64,000 nucleotides of DNA from Beijerinckiaceae bacterium (GTDB taxonomy: Bacteria; Pseudomonadota; Alphaproteobacteria; Rhizobiales; Beijerinckiaceae). The translations under genes and the position numbers were made by a program. Location: NCBI GenBank assembly GCA_027532775.1, contig JAPZTO010000002.1, positions 372,001 through 436,000 of the forward strand, in the 5' to 3' direction. Under the pieces are notes generated by a model. The model did no database searches, had not been told where the DNA came from, and saw nothing but the letters and a program-made list of their open reading frames with translations. Of this stretch, positions 1 through 11,309 are shown one piece after another (position 1 is the stretch's first letter; each line of letters starts with the position of its first letter).

Positions 1-686
1 CGGTCCGCCCGCGGGTCCTCGTCGCGGAAGCAGGGTGCGATCTGGAAATAGCGGTCGAAACCGGCCATCATCAGCAACTGCTTGTACTGCTGCGGCGCCT
101 GCGGCAGCGCGTAGAACGTGCCGGGATGGATGCGGCTCGGGACCAGGAAGTCGCGCGCGCCTTCCGGCGAAGAGGCCGTGAGAATCGGCGTGGCGAATTC
201 GTTGAAGCCCGCCGCCTTCATGCGCTGGCGCATCGAATCGACCACCTTCACGCGCATCATGATGTTGCTGTGCAGCTTTTCGCGGCGCAGATCGAGGAAG
301 CGGTATTTCAGCCGGGTTTCCTCGGGGAAATCCGTGTCACCGAAGACCTGAAGCGGCAATTCGGCCGCCGCGCCGAGCACTTCCAGCGATGTGACGAACA
401 TTTCCACCGCGCCGGTCGGCAGGTTCGGGTTCTCGGTGCCGCCCGGGCGCTGGCGGACCTTGCCATCGACACGGATCACCCATTCCGAACGCACCTTCTC
501 GGCGGCGTTGAAGGCGGGGCTGTCCGGATCGACGACGATCTGGGTCATACCGTAATGATCGCGCAGGTCGATGAAGAGCACGCCGCCATGGTCACGGATG
601 CGATGGCACCAGCCGGACAGGCGGGCCTCTGTGCCGATGTCGGAAGCGCGGAGCGCGCCGCAGGTATGGGTGCGATAACGATGCAT
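1..686 (-). CDS. aspS: Aspartyl-tRNA synthetase, N-terminal part (cut by window edge)
   Basis: Charges tRNA-Asp with aspartate in the cytoplasm; alphaproteobacterial forms often also charge tRNA-Asn. Reading the minus strand from the ATG at 686 gives a protein starting [12 protein letters not shown]. An OB-fold anticodon-binding domain follows ([20 protein letters not shown] at about residues 26-45). Next comes the start of the class II core, with YRFLDLRR and then [10 protein letters not shown] at the very edge, which belongs to class II motif 2. About 228 codons are present and the catalytic C-terminal part lies left of the window. It is divergent from rnd, with 163 bases between the two starts. 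I am sure of the identity; whether it is the non-discriminating type cannot be told from this fragment. Confidence 0.95.
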   Translation of the reverse strand, partial: MHRYRTHTCGALRASDIGTEARLSGWCHRIRDHGGVLFIDLRDHYGMTQIVVDPDSPAFNAAEKVRSEWVIRVDGKVRQRPGGTENPNLPTGAVEMFVTSLEVLGAAAELPLQVFGDTDFPEETRLKYRFLDLRREKLHSNIMMRVKVVDSMRQRMKAAGFNEFATPILTASSPEGARDFLVPSRIHPGTFYALPQAPQQYKQLLMMAGFDRYFQIAPCFRDEDPRAD

Positions 687-849
687 GATGGTGTGTCTTC
701 GGCTCGATCGTGCTGGAACGCCGCGGGCAACTGCAGGCCTTCCGTCGGGCGCGACAAGAGCGGCGACCGGTGCGGATTGTCAAGCGCGAACCGGGGAAAG
801 CCGTCGGGACGGGCGCGACAAACGCTCGGAATTCGGATAAGGGCCGAAT

Positions 850-2025
850 ATGGCTCATCCTTCCGCGCTTCCTCTTCCGCCCCTGACCATCACCAGTGCC
901 GATCTCGCCGCCGCCTGCGAACGGCTGGCGCAGCATGCCTTCGTGACCGTCGATACCGAGTTCCTACGCGAGACGACGTATTATCCGAAGCTCTGCCTGA
1001 TCCAGATGGCCAGCGCCGACGAGATCGTGCTGGTCGATCCGCTGGCCAGCAATCTCGATCTCGCGCCGTTCTTCGCGCTGATGGTCAACCCGGAAGTGAT
1101 GAAGGTCTTCCATGCCGCGCGGCAGGATATCGAAATCATCTGGAACCTCGGCCGGGTGATCCCTGCGCCACTTTTTGATTCGCAGGTGGCGGCCATGGTC
1201 TGCGGCTATGGCGAGCAGGTCTCGTATGAGAGCCTCGCGGCCGGCCTCGCCCAGGCAAAGATCGACAAATCCTCGCGCTTCACCGACTGGTCGCGCCGGC
1301 CTCTGACGGATGCCCAGCTGGCCTATGCAGCGGCGGATGTGACGCATCTGCGCGTGGTGTACGAGAAACTGATGCAGCGGATCGACAAGAACAACCGGCT
1401 TGGCTGGGTGGCCGACGAGATGGCGGTCCTCGCGAATCCACGCACCTACGAGGTTGATCCCGCCGATGCGTGGATGCGGATCAAGGCGCGGATCCGCAAG
1501 CCGGTCGAGCGGGCGGTGCTGATGGAACTGGCGGCGTGGCGGGAGCGTGAGGCGCAGAACCGCGACGTGCCGCGCGGCCGGATCCTCAAGGATGACGGGC
1601 TGGTCGAGATCGCCGTGGCGCAGCCGAAATCCGTCGAGGATCTTGCCCGCCTCCGCGCGGTGCCGAACGGGTTCGAGCGCTCGCGCGCCGGACAGGACAT
1701 TCTCGAGGCTGTGGGGCGCGGCAAGGCGCGCGATCCGGAGACGGTCCCGCCCTTCGAGCAGGAGCGACCGGGCGGGAACGGCGCGCTGGTCCAGCTGCTC
1801 AAGGTGCTGTTGCAATCCGTCTCGGAGCGGAACCAGGTGGCCGCGCGGCTTGTTGCCTCGTCGGAGGATATCGACCGCTTGGCGGCAAACCCTGCTCCCG
1901 ATCAGCCCATTCTGCAAGGCTGGCGCGGCGAGATTTATGGCCAGCTCGCGATGCAGCTGATCCGCGGCGAGGTGCTGATCGGCCTCGAGAAGGGGCGCGT
2001 CGTCACGGTGCCGCGCGAGCCCTGA
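850..2025 (+). CDS. rnd: Ribonuclease D
   Basis: A 3'-5' exoribonuclease that trims the 3' ends of tRNA precursors and other stable RNAs. The 391-residue protein has the DEDDy exonuclease signature: D35-T-E37 in VDTEF, D93 in FHAARQDIE, and Y159...D163 in LAYAAADVTHL. A helical HRDC domain follows at about residues 205-290. The length fits the family (about 370-390). The ATG at 850 is the natural start, because the exonuclease fold begins about 12 residues in. It is divergent from aspS and convergent with the chemoreceptor at 2044. The aspS/rnd pairing is usual in Hyphomicrobiales. Confidence 0.95.
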   Translation: MAHPSALPLPPLTITSADLAAACERLAQHAFVTVDTEFLRETTYYPKLCLIQMASADEIVLVDPLASNLDLAPFFALMVNPEVMKVFHAARQDIEIIWNLGRVIPAPLFDSQVAAMVCGYGEQVSYESLAAGLAQAKIDKSSRFTDWSRRPLTDAQLAYAAADVTHLRVVYEKLMQRIDKNNRLGWVADEMAVLANPRTYEVDPADAWMRIKARIRKPVERAVLMELAAWREREAQNRDVPRGRILKDDGLVEIAVAQPKSVEDLARLRAVPNGFERSRAGQDILEAVGRGKARDPETVPPFEQERPGGNGALVQLLKVLLQSVSERNQVAARLVASSEDIDRLAANPAPDQPILQGWRGEIYGQLAMQLIRGEVLIGLEKGRVVTVPREP

Positions 2026-2043
2026 TCACTGGCGGATGGCCGC

Positions 2044-3792
2044 TCATGCAGCCATGCGCTTCAGGAACGTCTCGATCTCGTCAACCAGCTGATCCGAGGA
2101 AACCGCGAATTGCTGCGAAAGCAGTTCGAGCGCGTTGGCGGCGTTCGCGGTGTTCTCGATGGCCTTGCGGACATCTTCAAAGCCGGACCGGATGATATCC
2201 CCGCGCTGCGCCGCTGCGTCGGCATTGCCGGCGATATCCCGCGTGACCTGTTCCTGCTCGGTCACTGCCGCCGCGATGACCAGAGTGGTTTCGTTGATCG
2301 AGCCGAGCCCCTGCCCGATCTCGCGGGTCGCCTCGGTCACGGCGCCGGTGACGTTCTCGATGCTCTTCACCAGTTCGGCAATCTCGGTCGCGGCACGGGA
2401 AGTGCCGTTCGACAATTCCTTCACTTCCGAGGCGACGACAGCAAATCCTTTGCCGGCTTCTCCCGCCCTTGCAGCTTCGATCGTGGCGTTCAGGGCCAGC
2501 AGGTTGGTCTGGCTCGCAATTGACGAAATGAAGGCAACAGCCGTCGAAATCTTGTCAACAGCCGTCGAAAGCTCGGTTGCGATGGCCTCGGCATGCTTGC
2601 CGGTATCGGCCGCCTTGCGGACCACTGCTGCTGCATCGTTGGAGCGCGCCGCGATCTCGGCAATTGAGCTGGCAAACTGATTCGTTGCGGTGGCGACTTC
2701 GGCAATCGCGCCGGCGCCATCTTCCGCCGCCGTGACGCCATCGCTGACGCGATCACTCGCTTGCGCGACGACCTGGCGAATATCCTGCGAGGTGCCCAGG
2801 ACCTTGTCGGCGCCAGACCGCAGCTTGCCGAGGGTTTCCTCCACCGAATGCCGGAACTGCTGGACGAGCGCGTCCATCTCGGCCTTGCGGGCGGCCATCT
2901 TCTGCGCCTCGATCACGCTGACGCGCTCCTGCTCGCGCTGCAGGGAGACAGCGCCGGCAAACCCCTCGACCGCACGGGCGATCTGGCCGATCTGGTCGGT
3001 CCGGTCGCGGCAGGGAATGTCAACCTGATCCGCCCCGCCGGCCAGAGCATTGGTGGCTTCGGCGACCTTGCCGAGCGGACGAAGCAGGCGCTCCGTCAGC
3101 AGGAGGGCGAAACCGATCACGACAAGCATGACGAACATGCTGCCGATGGCGAGGTCCCGCACCAGATAGCCAGTCGAGGCATGGAGATCGGCGATCTTGC
3201 CGACGCCGATATACAGGATGCCGACAGGCTCGCCCTTCGGGTCGATGATCGGCAAGTAGCCCGTCTGGTAGGGTTCGCCGAGAATGTTGGCGATGCCGCG
3301 ATAGGGCTCATTCTTCAGCATGAACGGGTAGACAACGCCGTTCTGGCCGAGGAAGGTCCCGACTGCGCGCGACCCGTCAGGTTTCTTGACGGTCGTTGCG
3401 ATGCGTTCGAAGTCCTTCTTCTCGTCGCGCCAGCGGAAGATCGTCGCCGTGCCGCGATTCGCCTCGCTGATCGAGTCGACGATCTGGGTCAGTTCCCGAG
3501 CCGAGAAATTGTCGAGCGAGGAGGAAGCGGGCGATGTCAGCTTCAGGCGCTCCGGCTCGTTCGCGGCGTTCTTCTCCACGATGAAGATCGGTGCGCCTTC
3601 GGCGAAAACGCGCGTCGCGACGCGAAGGGCCCAGAAGGTTCGGGTGGCGATGTCTTCCTCGATCTTCGAGACCAGCCGCTCCCTGCCGATAAAGGCGACC
3701 GCGACGACCGTCCCCAGAACGATGCCGATCATTGCGAGGGTCAGTTGTGCCCGAAGCGACAATCGACCGAGTTGGATTTTATGCAAACGCAT
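2044..3792 (-). CDS. Methyl-accepting chemotaxis protein with periplasmic Cache-type sensor
   Basis: An inner-membrane chemoreceptor that would signal through CheW/CheA to the flagellar motor. Its 582 residues read in order as: TM1 at about 16-35, a periplasmic sensor of about 175 residues, TM2 at about 213-233, a HAMP linker to about 290, and a long coiled-coil signalling domain. The hairpin tip at about 422-455 carries [19 protein letters not shown]. The sensor contains the stretch [13 protein letters not shown] typical of single-Cache receptors. There is no C-terminal CheR/CheB tether pentapeptide; the protein ends FLKRMAA. No other chemotaxis gene is near, so it is an orphan receptor inserted between rnd and ppx. 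The ligand is unknown. Confidence 0.93.
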   Translation of the reverse strand: MRLHKIQLGRLSLRAQLTLAMIGIVLGTVVAVAFIGRERLVSKIEEDIATRTFWALRVATRVFAEGAPIFIVEKNAANEPERLKLTSPASSSLDNFSARELTQIVDSISEANRGTATIFRWRDEKKDFERIATTVKKPDGSRAVGTFLGQNGVVYPFMLKNEPYRGIANILGEPYQTGYLPIIDPKGEPVGILYIGVGKIADLHASTGYLVRDLAIGSMFVMLVVIGFALLLTERLLRPLGKVAEATNALAGGADQVDIPCRDRTDQIGQIARAVEGFAGAVSLQREQERVSVIEAQKMAARKAEMDALVQQFRHSVEETLGKLRSGADKVLGTSQDIRQVVAQASDRVSDGVTAAEDGAGAIAEVATATNQFASSIAEIAARSNDAAAVVRKAADTGKHAEAIATELSTAVDKISTAVAFISSIASQTNLLALNATIEAARAGEAGKGFAVVASEVKELSNGTSRAATEIAELVKSIENVTGAVTEATREIGQGLGSINETTLVIAAAVTEQEQVTRDIAGNADAAAQRGDIIRSGFEDVRKAIENTANAANALELLSQQFAVSSDQLVDEIETFLKRMAA

Positions 3793-3871
3793 CTTGCGGC
3801 CCCCGCACGGATTCCATTTGGGGTCAGGATACGAAGAATTTGCTTAACAAGTTGAGAATCGAAAACGACGC

Positions 3872-5368
3872 TCAGGATGTGATCCGTACTTCGAAGCCCA
3901 GCCCAAGAATTCGCGCCGTCTGCTTCAGTCGACCAACCAGCCGTTCATTCGACAGATCGGAAAATCGGGCGGGAATTGATTGTACCATAGAACCATTTTC
4001 AACGGTTACTGGTGCGGAAGGCAAGACACCGCGCTGGCCGGCCGAGATATTGAACGCAACCCGGATCAGGCAGCCCAGCGCGCGGGCCTGATCGACCTCC
4101 CAGAGCGAGAGCAACTCACGGAGCGGCGGCAGCATCGTCTCGCTGATGCCTTCGTGGCGTGCATGTTGGACGCTCGCGAGGAACGCCCGTTCGCGATGAT
4201 CGATTGCCGGTAGCGCTGCATAGGCGACGATGCGCGCCGCTTCCTCCGCGCGGTAATCCGGGTTGGCGCGCCAGGCGACCTCGGACACAAGGCAGGCGGC
4301 ATGGCGGATGCGCTTCTGGCCCGGGGTTTCCTCTGGCCACGCAGTCTGTGCGAAGGCATCGGTCCAGGCGATGAGTTCATCTGCGTGGTCGGGATCGCGG
4401 GCGTGCAACTCGTTCAGGGCCCGCGCGCCAACAAGCAGCGGATCCTGCTGCTGCAAGGCCCGTGGCAGTTGCGAATAGAGCACCCCTTCCCGCACGCCGC
4501 TGGTCGAGATCATGAACCGCGCGGCGCCGGATCGCTCGATGACTTCCTCCAGCACCAAGGCGCCGTAGACAAGAAGCGGGCGCCGCTCCCGCGCGATTTC
4601 GGAGATGGCCGGCAGGGTGTTCACATCGATACGCTGCATCTCCCGGCAGAACTCGGCAATGGCCTTGGCATTGGCGGCATAGCCATGCAGGACATTCAGC
4701 GGATAGCCGATCTTGGCCATATGCAGACGGGCGATGGCCCGCCAGGTGCCACCGATGGCGAAGATGTCACGGCCGCGCGCCTGCGGAAGGCTGGGCACGC
4801 GATCGAGCGACTCGGCCACGATCCTGGCGGCCTTCTTGAGGTTCTTTCCCGAAGCATCCCGCAGGGTGAGGCCGCCGAGTTCAAGGCTGATCCCCTGCCC
4901 CAGCTCGCCCTGCTCGATATCGATCAGTTCGAGCGAGCCGCCGCCGAGATCGCCCGCAATGCCATTCGGCCGGTGCAGGCCGGCCACGACGCCGAGCGCA
5001 GCCAGCCGCGCTTCCTCCTGTCCGGTAAGAATCGAAACAGGTTCGCCGACAATGGCTTCCACCTGGGCGATGAAATCCGGGCCGTTGCTGGCCCGGCGGG
5101 CGGCGGCCGTGGCGAGGACGAAGAGCCGCTCCACCCGCATAAGGTCGCAGAGGACGCGGAAGCGCTTCAGGGCATCCAGCGCCTGTGCCAGCCCGTCCGG
5201 CGGAAGCAATCCGGTGACGGCGACATCCCGGCCGAGGCCACACAGGCTCTTCTCGTTGAACATCGGAACCGGCGCGCGGCTCAGCCTGTCATAGGCGACA
5301 AGCCGAACCGAGTTCGAGCCGATATCGATGACGGCAACGGGCCCGTTCGAGATGGAAGCGATCGGCAT
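3872..5368 (-). CDS. ppx: Exopolyphosphatase, Ppx/GppA family
   Basis: Removes terminal phosphates from inorganic polyphosphate; some family members hydrolyse pppGpp. The 498-residue protein starts with the ASKHA-fold phosphate-1 loop (VIDIGSNSVRLVAY, residues 13-26) and has the second glycine-rich loop GDLGGGSLELI. A helical HD-like C-terminal region is present, which makes it longer than the 386-residue paralogue at 56638-57798. It lies 34 bases downstream of ppk on the same strand, a usual ppk-ppx operon, so a polyphosphatase role is the natural reading. The ATG at 5368 sits only a few residues before the first beta strand. Confidence 0.93.
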   Translation of the reverse strand: MPIASISNGPVAVIDIGSNSVRLVAYDRLSRAPVPMFNEKSLCGLGRDVAVTGLLPPDGLAQALDALKRFRVLCDLMRVERLFVLATAAARRASNGPDFIAQVEAIVGEPVSILTGQEEARLAALGVVAGLHRPNGIAGDLGGGSLELIDIEQGELGQGISLELGGLTLRDASGKNLKKAARIVAESLDRVPSLPQARGRDIFAIGGTWRAIARLHMAKIGYPLNVLHGYAANAKAIAEFCREMQRIDVNTLPAISEIARERRPLLVYGALVLEEVIERSGAARFMISTSGVREGVLYSQLPRALQQQDPLLVGARALNELHARDPDHADELIAWTDAFAQTAWPEETPGQKRIRHAACLVSEVAWRANPDYRAEEAARIVAYAALPAIDHRERAFLASVQHARHEGISETMLPPLRELLSLWEVDQARALGCLIRVAFNISAGQRGVLPSAPVTVENGSMVQSIPARFSDLSNERLVGRLKQTARILGLGFEVRITS

Positions 5369-5402
5369 CGATCAGCTCCGCGCGGTCAGCCGCGCGGGCC
5401 GG

Positions 5403-7574
5403 CTATTCCGCCGCTGCGGCTCTTTTCTTGGTAAGCGCCCGCGGGCTGGAGAGTTTGAGCGATGTGCCACGACCGGAGAGGCTCGGATTTGTCATGAAGT
5501 AGCGATGGGCGTTGAAGGGTTCCTCACCCTCGGCCGGCGTTATGCGGAAAGACGAGCCATCCGGCAAGACCCGCCAGCTTTGCTGGTTGTCGAGAAGGTT
5601 GGCCTGCATGATCTGGCCGAGCACCTGCTCGTGCACGGTCGGGTTCATGATCGGGCAGAGCGATTCCACCCGCCGGTCAAGATTGCGGGGCATCAGGTCT
5701 GCCGATGAGATGTAGACCACGGCCTTCGCATGAGGCAGCCCATAGCCATTGCCAAAGGCGTAGATGCGGGCATGCTCGAGGAACCGGCCGACGATCGACT
5801 TGACGCGGATATTGTCGGAAAAGCCCGGAATCCCCGGGCGCAGGCAACAGATACCGCGCACCACGAAGTCAATCTGCACCCCGGCCTGGCTGGCCCGGTA
5901 GAGCGCATCGATGATGACCGGATCGACAAGGCTGTTGCATTTGCCCCAGATCATGGCCGGGCGCCCCGCGCGGGCATGCCCGATCTCGGCGTCGATATGT
6001 TCGAGCAGGCGCTTCTTCGCCGTCACCGGGGAGACCGCCATCCGCTCGAGTTCCGCCGGCTCGGCATAGCCGGTGATGAAATTGAAGACCCGGGCGACAT
6101 CCCGTCCGATCACCGGATCGGCCGTGAAATAGGACAGGTCCGTGTAAATCTTCGCCGTGATCGGGTGGTAGTTCCCCGTGCCGACATGGCAATAGGTGGT
6201 CAGCCCGCCGGCTTCGCGCCGGACGACCAGGCTGAGCTTTGCATGGGTCTTCAGCTCGATGAAGCCATAGACGACCTGCACGCCCGCGCGCTCGAGGTCA
6301 CGCGCCCAACGGATATTCGCTTCCTCGTCGAAACGGGCCTTGAGTTCGACCAGAGCAGTAACGCTCTTGCCGGCCTCGGCCGCTTCTGAGAGGGCCCGGA
6401 CGATCGGGCTGTTCGAGGATGTCCGGTAGAGCGTCTGCTTGATGGCAACGACAGCCGGATCGGTTGCGGCCTGTTCGAGGAAATTCACCACCACATCGAA
6501 GCTCTCGTAGGGATGGTGCACCACGAGGTCCTTCTGGCGGATTGCGGCGAAGCAATCGCCGCCATGCTCGCGCACGCGCTCGGGGAAGCGCGGGGCATAG
6601 GGCACGAATTTCAGGTCTGGCCGGTCGATCCCGACCAGTTGGGACAGATCGTTGAGGCCGATCATGCCGTCAACGACGAAGACCTCGCGTGGCTTCACGC
6701 GCAATTCGCGCGCCACGAAGTTCCTCAGTTCCTCCGGCATGGAGGCTTCGAGTTCGAGCCGGATGACGACGCCGCGCTTGCGCTGCTTCAGCATGGTCTC
6801 GAAGGTGCGGACCAGATCCTCCGCCTCTTCCTCGATTTCGATATCGCTGTCGCGGATGACCCGGAAGGCACCGATTCCCTTGACTGAATAGCCGGGGAAC
6901 AGGCTGGGGATGAACAGCGTCATCGCCTGGTCCAGCAGGATGAAACGGGCGGCGCCGTCGCGGTCCGGCAGGCGGATGAAGCGCTCCAGCTTCTGCGGCA
7001 TGCGGATCAGCGCCCGCAGGCTGCGCCCGTCAGTCTGGCGAGTGAGGATCAGCGCGAGCGAGAAGCCGAGATTGGGGATGAAGGGAAAGGGATGGGCCGG
7101 GTCGATGGCGAGCGGCGTCAGCGTGGGAAAGATTGCCGCGAGGAAATGCTCGCGCAGGAAGCCCTCGTCCTCCTCCGTCAGGTCGATCGGATTGACGACG
7201 ATGATCCGCTCGCCTTCAAGCGCCACCTTCAGCCGCCGCCAGCGATCCTGCTGGTCCGCTGTCAGCGCTTCCACCTCGGCATTGATCAGTTCGAGCGCCC
7301 GTTCCGGCGTCAAGCCATCGTCGGAGGTTGTCTGGACCCCGGCGATCATCTGCTCGATCAGCCCCGAGACCCGGACCATGAAAAACTCGTCGAGATTGTT
7401 GGCCGAGATGGACAGGAAGCGCAGTTGCTCCAGCAAAGGATGCCCGGCATTGCCGGCTTCTTCCATCACCCGCCGGTTGAATTGCAGCCAGGACAACTCC
7501 CGGTTCACGAAACGCGACGGATGATTCGCCAGTTCTTCCGGCGACAAGCCGCTGACATCTTGCGAAATAGGCAT
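5403..7574 (-). CDS. ppk: Polyphosphate kinase 1
   Basis: Makes inorganic polyphosphate from ATP by way of a phosphohistidine intermediate. The four-domain PPK1 layout is visible: an N-terminal helical domain beginning [16 protein letters not shown], a head domain, and two C-terminal PLD-like lobes. These lobes carry the conserved histidines, one in [11 protein letters not shown] and one in [20 protein letters not shown] place the start at the ATG at 7574 (MPISQDVSG, 723 residues). In-frame ATGs at 7607 and 7646 would add 11 or 24 residues with no family character, and none of the three has a convincing ribosome binding site. ppx follows directly downstream, and hdaA precedes it after a gap of about 130 bases. 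Confidence 0.95.
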   Translation of the reverse strand: MPISQDVSGLSPEELANHPSRFVNRELSWLQFNRRVMEEAGNAGHPLLEQLRFLSISANNLDEFFMVRVSGLIEQMIAGVQTTSDDGLTPERALELINAEVEALTADQQDRWRRLKVALEGERIIVVNPIDLTEEDEGFLREHFLAAIFPTLTPLAIDPAHPFPFIPNLGFSLALILTRQTDGRSLRALIRMPQKLERFIRLPDRDGAARFILLDQAMTLFIPSLFPGYSVKGIGAFRVIRDSDIEIEEEAEDLVRTFETMLKQRKRGVVIRLELEASMPEELRNFVARELRVKPREVFVVDGMIGLNDLSQLVGIDRPDLKFVPYAPRFPERVREHGGDCFAAIRQKDLVVHHPYESFDVVVNFLEQAATDPAVVAIKQTLYRTSSNSPIVRALSEAAEAGKSVTALVELKARFDEEANIRWARDLERAGVQVVYGFIELKTHAKLSLVVRREAGGLTTYCHVGTGNYHPITAKIYTDLSYFTADPVIGRDVARVFNFITGYAEPAELERMAVSPVTAKKRLLEHIDAEIGHARAGRPAMIWGKCNSLVDPVIIDALYRASQAGVQIDFVVRGICCLRPGIPGFSDNIRVKSIVGRFLEHARIYAFGNGYGLPHAKAVVYISSADLMPRNLDRRVESLCPIMNPTVHEQVLGQIMQANLLDNQQSWRVLPDGSSFRITPAEGEEPFNAHRYFMTNPSLSGRGTSLKLSSPRALTKKRAAAAE

Positions 7575-7671
7575 GCTGGCGGTCCGTCCTGCTGTTTCCG
7601 GAGGCATTCTCGCACTCTGGATTGATCGCAGAATATGACAGTTCAACGACAGGTCACTAGGCTTGTCGCTT

Positions 7672-7704
7672 GGCGGGCAAAAAAACCGGTTTCTGCCCCC
7701 CGCC
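7672..7704 (-). terminator. Possible intrinsic terminator after hdaA
   Basis: Immediately after the hdaA stop, the minus strand reads an imperfect hairpin with arms GGCGGG(GGG)CA and TGCCCGCC. A run of seven T lies inside the loop side of the structure and is not clearly behind the stem. The bulge and the T-run position make this a weak candidate, but it would separate hdaA from ppk. Confidence 0.3.
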
Positions 7705-7708
7705 GTGG

Positions 7709-8407
7709 TCAGGCCTCGTCGTCAGGCTCCTCGTCCGACATCCGGCTGCCGAGGATTTCCGCCACCATGGCCCGGCTGACGGGCTTCTTGCGCAGCAGCG
7801 ACTGGTGGTCGAGTGCGGCGACGAGGGCCTGGACAGCCCCGTAGGAGCGCTCGATCCGCGCGAGGGCGTAGGACACGATCTGCGCATCGACATGGATCTG
7901 CCGGTCGGCGAAATGCTTGACGAACAGGCCGGCGAGAAGGCTGTCTCCGGGTTCGGCAAGGATGAGGAGCGGCTGCGCCCGAAGGCGCGAGAGCAGATCC
8001 GGCGTTTGGATGCCCCATTGATCCGGCGGGAGCCGCGCGGTCAGTACGAGGGATTGCCCGGTTTCCCGCGCCAGGTTCAGCAGGTGGAACAGGGCCACCT
8101 CGTTTGCGGGGTAACGATCGGCATCCTCCAGCACCAGGGCGCGCGAATGGGCGAGACGGGGCACATCGGCTTGGTCGAGATGATCGGCCCTGAGCATGCG
8201 CGCGCCGGATTCCTGAGCGAAGATCGTGGCGAGATGCGATTTTCCGCTACCCGGTGGTCCGATGATGATCGCCGCCGGCGAGAGCCAGCGTGGCCAGCGC
8301 TCGATATGCGTAAAGGCGGCCTCGTTGGCGGGCCCGACGAGGAAATCCTCGCGCCCGAAACGCGGGGCTGAACCCAGCGGCAGGAGGAACTGGTCGTCCT
8401 GGCTCAC
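7709..8407 (-). CDS. hdaA: DnaA-homologous regulator of replication initiation (HdaA type)
   Basis: HdaA/Hda proteins bind the sliding clamp and stimulate ATP hydrolysis by DnaA, so that replication starts once per cycle. The 232-residue protein is a lone AAA+ domain. Its Walker A is [12 protein letters not shown] at about residues 48-59, the acidic Walker B region is ALVLEDADR, and the arginine-bearing sensor region follows. The DNA-binding domain IV of DnaA is absent. The N-terminal QFLLPLG segment matches the clamp-binding motif position of Hda (QxxLPL). The start codon overlaps the end of the perM-like gene by four bases, so the two are translationally coupled. The perM-hda-ppk-ppx order is conserved in alphaproteobacteria. 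Confidence 0.92.
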   Translation of the reverse strand: MSQDDQFLLPLGSAPRFGREDFLVGPANEAAFTHIERWPRWLSPAAIIIGPPGSGKSHLATIFAQESGARMLRADHLDQADVPRLAHSRALVLEDADRYPANEVALFHLLNLARETGQSLVLTARLPPDQWGIQTPDLLSRLRAQPLLILAEPGDSLLAGLFVKHFADRQIHVDAQIVSYALARIERSYGAVQALVAALDHQSLLRKKPVSRAMVAEILGSRMSDEEPDDEA

Positions 8408-9504
8408 GGGTCGAAGGTTTCCGTCGGCTGATCTGCCGGCAGCCGGTAACCATGGAAAAGCGGGCTGGCCAGATATTGCCGGATGCCGAAGCGGACCAGC
8501 ACACCAATAATCGCGGCAAGCGGAACGGCGAGCATGATGCCGACAAAGCCGAACAGCGAGCCGAAGGCGAGCAGCGAAAACATCAGCCAGACAGGATGCA
8601 GCCCGACGGCGTTACCCAGCAACTTCGGCTGCAGGATGTTGCCCTCGATGAACTGCCCGGCGGCGAAGATGCCGATGACGACGACGACCATCGTCCAGTC
8701 TGGCCAGAACTGGGCAATGGCGACGCCGACGGAAAGGACAAGGCCGGTCAGCGAACCGACGAAGGGAATGAAGTTGATCAGCCCGGCAATGATGCCGATC
8801 ACGAAGCCGAAATTCAGCCCGGCAAGGCTGAGGCCGATCGCGTAGAACAGGCCGAGCAGGAAGCATATGGTTGCCTGCCCGCGCAGGAAGCCGGCGACCG
8901 AGGCGTCCATCTCGCGGACAAGGTCACGGATCGTGTCGCGATGGATGAGCGGGAGCCAGGAATCGAGCTTGCCGACCATCCTGTCCCAATCGAGGATCAT
9001 GTAGAAGGCCACCACCGGTGTGAGGACCAGCAGCGAGACAAGGCCGAGAATGGCCTGCCCGCCCGAAAGCAGCGAGGTCACGAAACTGCCGAGCCAGCGC
9101 GCGGCATCGCCCATACCCGAGGAAAGCTGTCCCTGGATTTCTTTCAGCCTGTCGGGGCCGCCGAAGCGTTCGATCAGCGCTCCGCCCTGTTCGGTCAGCA
9201 CCACCTGAAGCCGGGCGACATAATCCGGCATCTTGGCGATCAGCGCCGAAAGCTGGTTGAACATCAGCGGGACGACTGCCAGCAGCACGACAACGAAAAG
9301 CAGCACGAAGAGCAGCAGGACGAGGCAGGTGCCGACCAGCCGGCTCAGCCCACGCCGTTCGAGCCAGTCGACCAGCGGGTCGAGCAGGTAAGCCAGGATC
9401 AGGGCTGCCACGAAGGGCATGAGGATCCCGGAAAACGCGTAGAGGAACAAGGCAACGCCGGCGAGGCAAAGGGCCCAGAACCCGATCTGTCGCTGCAGGG
9501 TCAT
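8404..9504 (-). CDS. AI-2E / PerM family permease
   Basis: An integral inner-membrane protein of the PerM/AI-2E transporter superfamily; the substrate is not known. The 366 residues contain paired N-terminal hydrophobic helices ([20 protein letters not shown] and nearby). A soluble loop of about 100 residues follows, then a run of helices including [20 protein letters not shown], the family's most conserved block. Its stop overlaps the hdaA start by four bases, so the two form one transcription unit. The ATG at 9504 begins just ahead of the first helix. Confidence 0.88.
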   Translation of the reverse strand: MTLQRQIGFWALCLAGVALFLYAFSGILMPFVAALILAYLLDPLVDWLERRGLSRLVGTCLVLLLFVLLFVVVLLAVVPLMFNQLSALIAKMPDYVARLQVVLTEQGGALIERFGGPDRLKEIQGQLSSGMGDAARWLGSFVTSLLSGGQAILGLVSLLVLTPVVAFYMILDWDRMVGKLDSWLPLIHRDTIRDLVREMDASVAGFLRGQATICFLLGLFYAIGLSLAGLNFGFVIGIIAGLINFIPFVGSLTGLVLSVGVAIAQFWPDWTMVVVVIGIFAAGQFIEGNILQPKLLGNAVGLHPVWLMFSLLAFGSLFGFVGIMLAVPLAAIIGVLVRFGIRQYLASPLFHGYRLPADQPTETFDP

Positions 9505-9520
9505 GCCCGTCTCCCCGGGG

Positions 9521-10054
9521 TCAATCGGCCATATGCCGGAACCATCGTGCGAAATAGGCCGCGACGGAAACCACCGTCAAGGTGGCGACCAGCGCATAGA
9601 TCAGCGTCAGCACGATCGGCGGCAGCGGAATCACAAAGCCGGTGACTGCCAAAGTCGTGCTGACTGCGACGATCTGGGCTGCGGTATTGGCCTTCGAGAC
9701 GCGCATCGGCTCGATCGCGATCGGGTTGTTCATCAGCCAGGCGATCACCACCGCGCCGACAATCATCAGGTCACGGAAGATCACAAGCACGACAAGCCAG
9801 AACGGCACCATCTTGACCGAAACCAGAGCAATGAAACTGGCGGCAATCAGCGCCTTGTCGGCCAGCGCATCAAGATAGGCGCCGATCTCTGTGCGCTGGT
9901 CGAGCTTGCGAGCGAGATAGCCATCGAGCGCATCGGTGATGCCGGCGATGATGAAGATCACCGTGGCCCAGGCGAACCGCCCCTCGACGATCATCACGAC
10001 AATGAGCGGGATCAGGCAGAGCCGCAGGAGGGTCAGGGCATTGGCGATGGTCAT
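9521..10054 (-). CDS. pgsA: CDP-alcohol phosphatidyltransferase (PgsA-like)
   Basis: Transfers a phosphatidyl group from CDP-diacylglycerol to an alcohol in the inner membrane. Phosphatidylglycerophosphate synthase is the most likely activity. The family signature D-G-x2-A-R-x8-G-x3-D-x3-D is read in [13 protein letters not shown]...[10 protein letters not shown]. Several hydrophobic helices are present. I chose the ATG at 10054 ([12 protein letters not shown], 177 residues). The reading frame stays open further upstream, but that extension is polar and has no family character. It is divergent from purM and 16 bases upstream of the PerM-like gene. Other CDP-alcohol transferases share the motif, so the substrate is inferred. 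Confidence 0.85.
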   Translation of the reverse strand: MTIANALTLLRLCLIPLIVVMIVEGRFAWATVIFIIAGITDALDGYLARKLDQRTEIGAYLDALADKALIAASFIALVSVKMVPFWLVVLVIFRDLMIVGAVVIAWLMNNPIAIEPMRVSKANTAAQIVAVSTTLAVTGFVIPLPPIVLTLIYALVATLTVVSVAAYFARWFRHMAD

Positions 10055-10225
10055 GGCGTGGCGATGGTCATGGTGCGGCGACTCCGTCCGCCGATACTCA
10101 TGGCGCAGGCCGGCGGGAGCGTCAAATCCCCCGCAATCGGCCCGGATGCCGGCAATCGGGGTTGCATTTTCCGCCCGGTTGCGGTTGTTCCCAGCCAAAC
10201 CTGCGACAAGCCGCGAGTATCTCCG

Positions 10226-11308
10226 ATGGCGACCCAGCCCCCGACCAATGGACTGACCTATGCCGATGCCGGTGTCGATATCGATGCCGGGAATGCGATG
10301 GTCGAGGAGATCAAGCCGCTCGTCCGCGCGACGCGCCGCCCCGGCGCCGATGCCGAGATCGGCGGATTCGGCGGGTTGTTCGATCTCAAGGCGGCGGGCT
10401 TCCGGGATCCAATCCTAGTCGCGGCGAATGATGGCGTCGGCACCAAGGTCAAGATCGCGATCGAGAGCGGCCGGCACGAGACGATCGGCATCGACCTTGT
10501 GGCGATGTGTGTCAACGACCTGATCGTGCAGGGTGCGGAGCCGCTGTTTTTCCTCGATTATTTCGCAACCGGCAAGCTGACGCCGGAGCTTGGCGTCGCC
10601 ATTGTCCGCGGCATTGCCGAGGGTTGCCGGCAGGCCGGCGCAGCCCTGATCGGTGGCGAGACGGCGGAAATGCCGGGGCTCTATGCCGAGAAGGATTATG
10701 ACCTTGCCGGTTTTGCGGTCGGGGCCGCCGAGCGCGATGCGCTGCTGCCGCGGCTCGACCAGATCCGCCCCGGCGATGTGCTGCTCGGGCTGGCCTCATC
10801 CGGCGTCCATTCCAACGGCTATTCGCTGGTCCGGAAGATCGTCACCCTGTCCGGCCTCGGCTGGGATGCCCCGGCACCCTTCTCGCCAGAACGCAGCCTC
10901 GGCGAGGCCCTGCTCGAGCCGACGCGGATTTATGTGAAGTCGCTGCTTGCCGCCCTGCGCGGCCCGGCCGGCAGCGGCATCAAGGCGCTGGCCCATATTA
11001 CCGGCGGTGGGTTCATCGACAATATTCCGCGCGTCCTTCCCAAGGGGCTCGGAGTCGATCTCGATCTCGGCGCCATCCGGCCGCCACCGGTTTTCGGCTG
11101 GCTGGCGCGAACCGGCGGCGTGGCCGTGCCGGAAATGCTCCGGACGTTCAATTGCGGGATCGGCATGGTGATCGTCGTCGATCCGGCCGAAGCGGGGCGC
11201 GTCACCGCCAGCCTGCACGAGGCCGGTGAGCAGGTTTCCGTTGTCGGCACGCTGATCGCTGCCGAAGGCGAGCCGCTGGTGCGGCCGCGCGGCACGCTGG
11301 CTCTCTGA
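10226..11308 (+). CDS. purM: Phosphoribosylformylglycinamidine cyclo-ligase (AIR synthetase)
   Basis: Closes the imidazole ring of purines by converting FGAM to AIR with ATP. The 360-residue protein from the ATG at 10226 starts [20 protein letters not shown], the normal PurM N-terminus. It carries the AIRS nucleotide-binding segment with [14 protein letters not shown] and the block [19 protein letters not shown]. The C-terminal domain has [16 protein letters not shown]. The frame is open far upstream, but the sequence before 10226 has no PurM character. purN follows one base after the stop, so the two are coupled. The 171-base gap to the divergent pgsA must hold both promoters. Confidence 0.96.
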   Translation: MATQPPTNGLTYADAGVDIDAGNAMVEEIKPLVRATRRPGADAEIGGFGGLFDLKAAGFRDPILVAANDGVGTKVKIAIESGRHETIGIDLVAMCVNDLIVQGAEPLFFLDYFATGKLTPELGVAIVRGIAEGCRQAGAALIGGETAEMPGLYAEKDYDLAGFAVGAAERDALLPRLDQIRPGDVLLGLASSGVHSNGYSLVRKIVTLSGLGWDAPAPFSPERSLGEALLEPTRIYVKSLLAALRGPAGSGIKALAHITGGGFIDNIPRVLPKGLGVDLDLGAIRPPPVFGWLARTGGVAVPEMLRTFNCGIGMVIVVDPAEAGRVTASLHEAGEQVSVVGTLIAAEGEPLVRPRGTLAL

Positions 11309-11309
11309 G

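Noticed and set aside
10055-10225. Purine riboswitch or PurR site upstream of purM
   Set aside because: No purine riboswitch core or clear palindrome seen between pgsA and purM.
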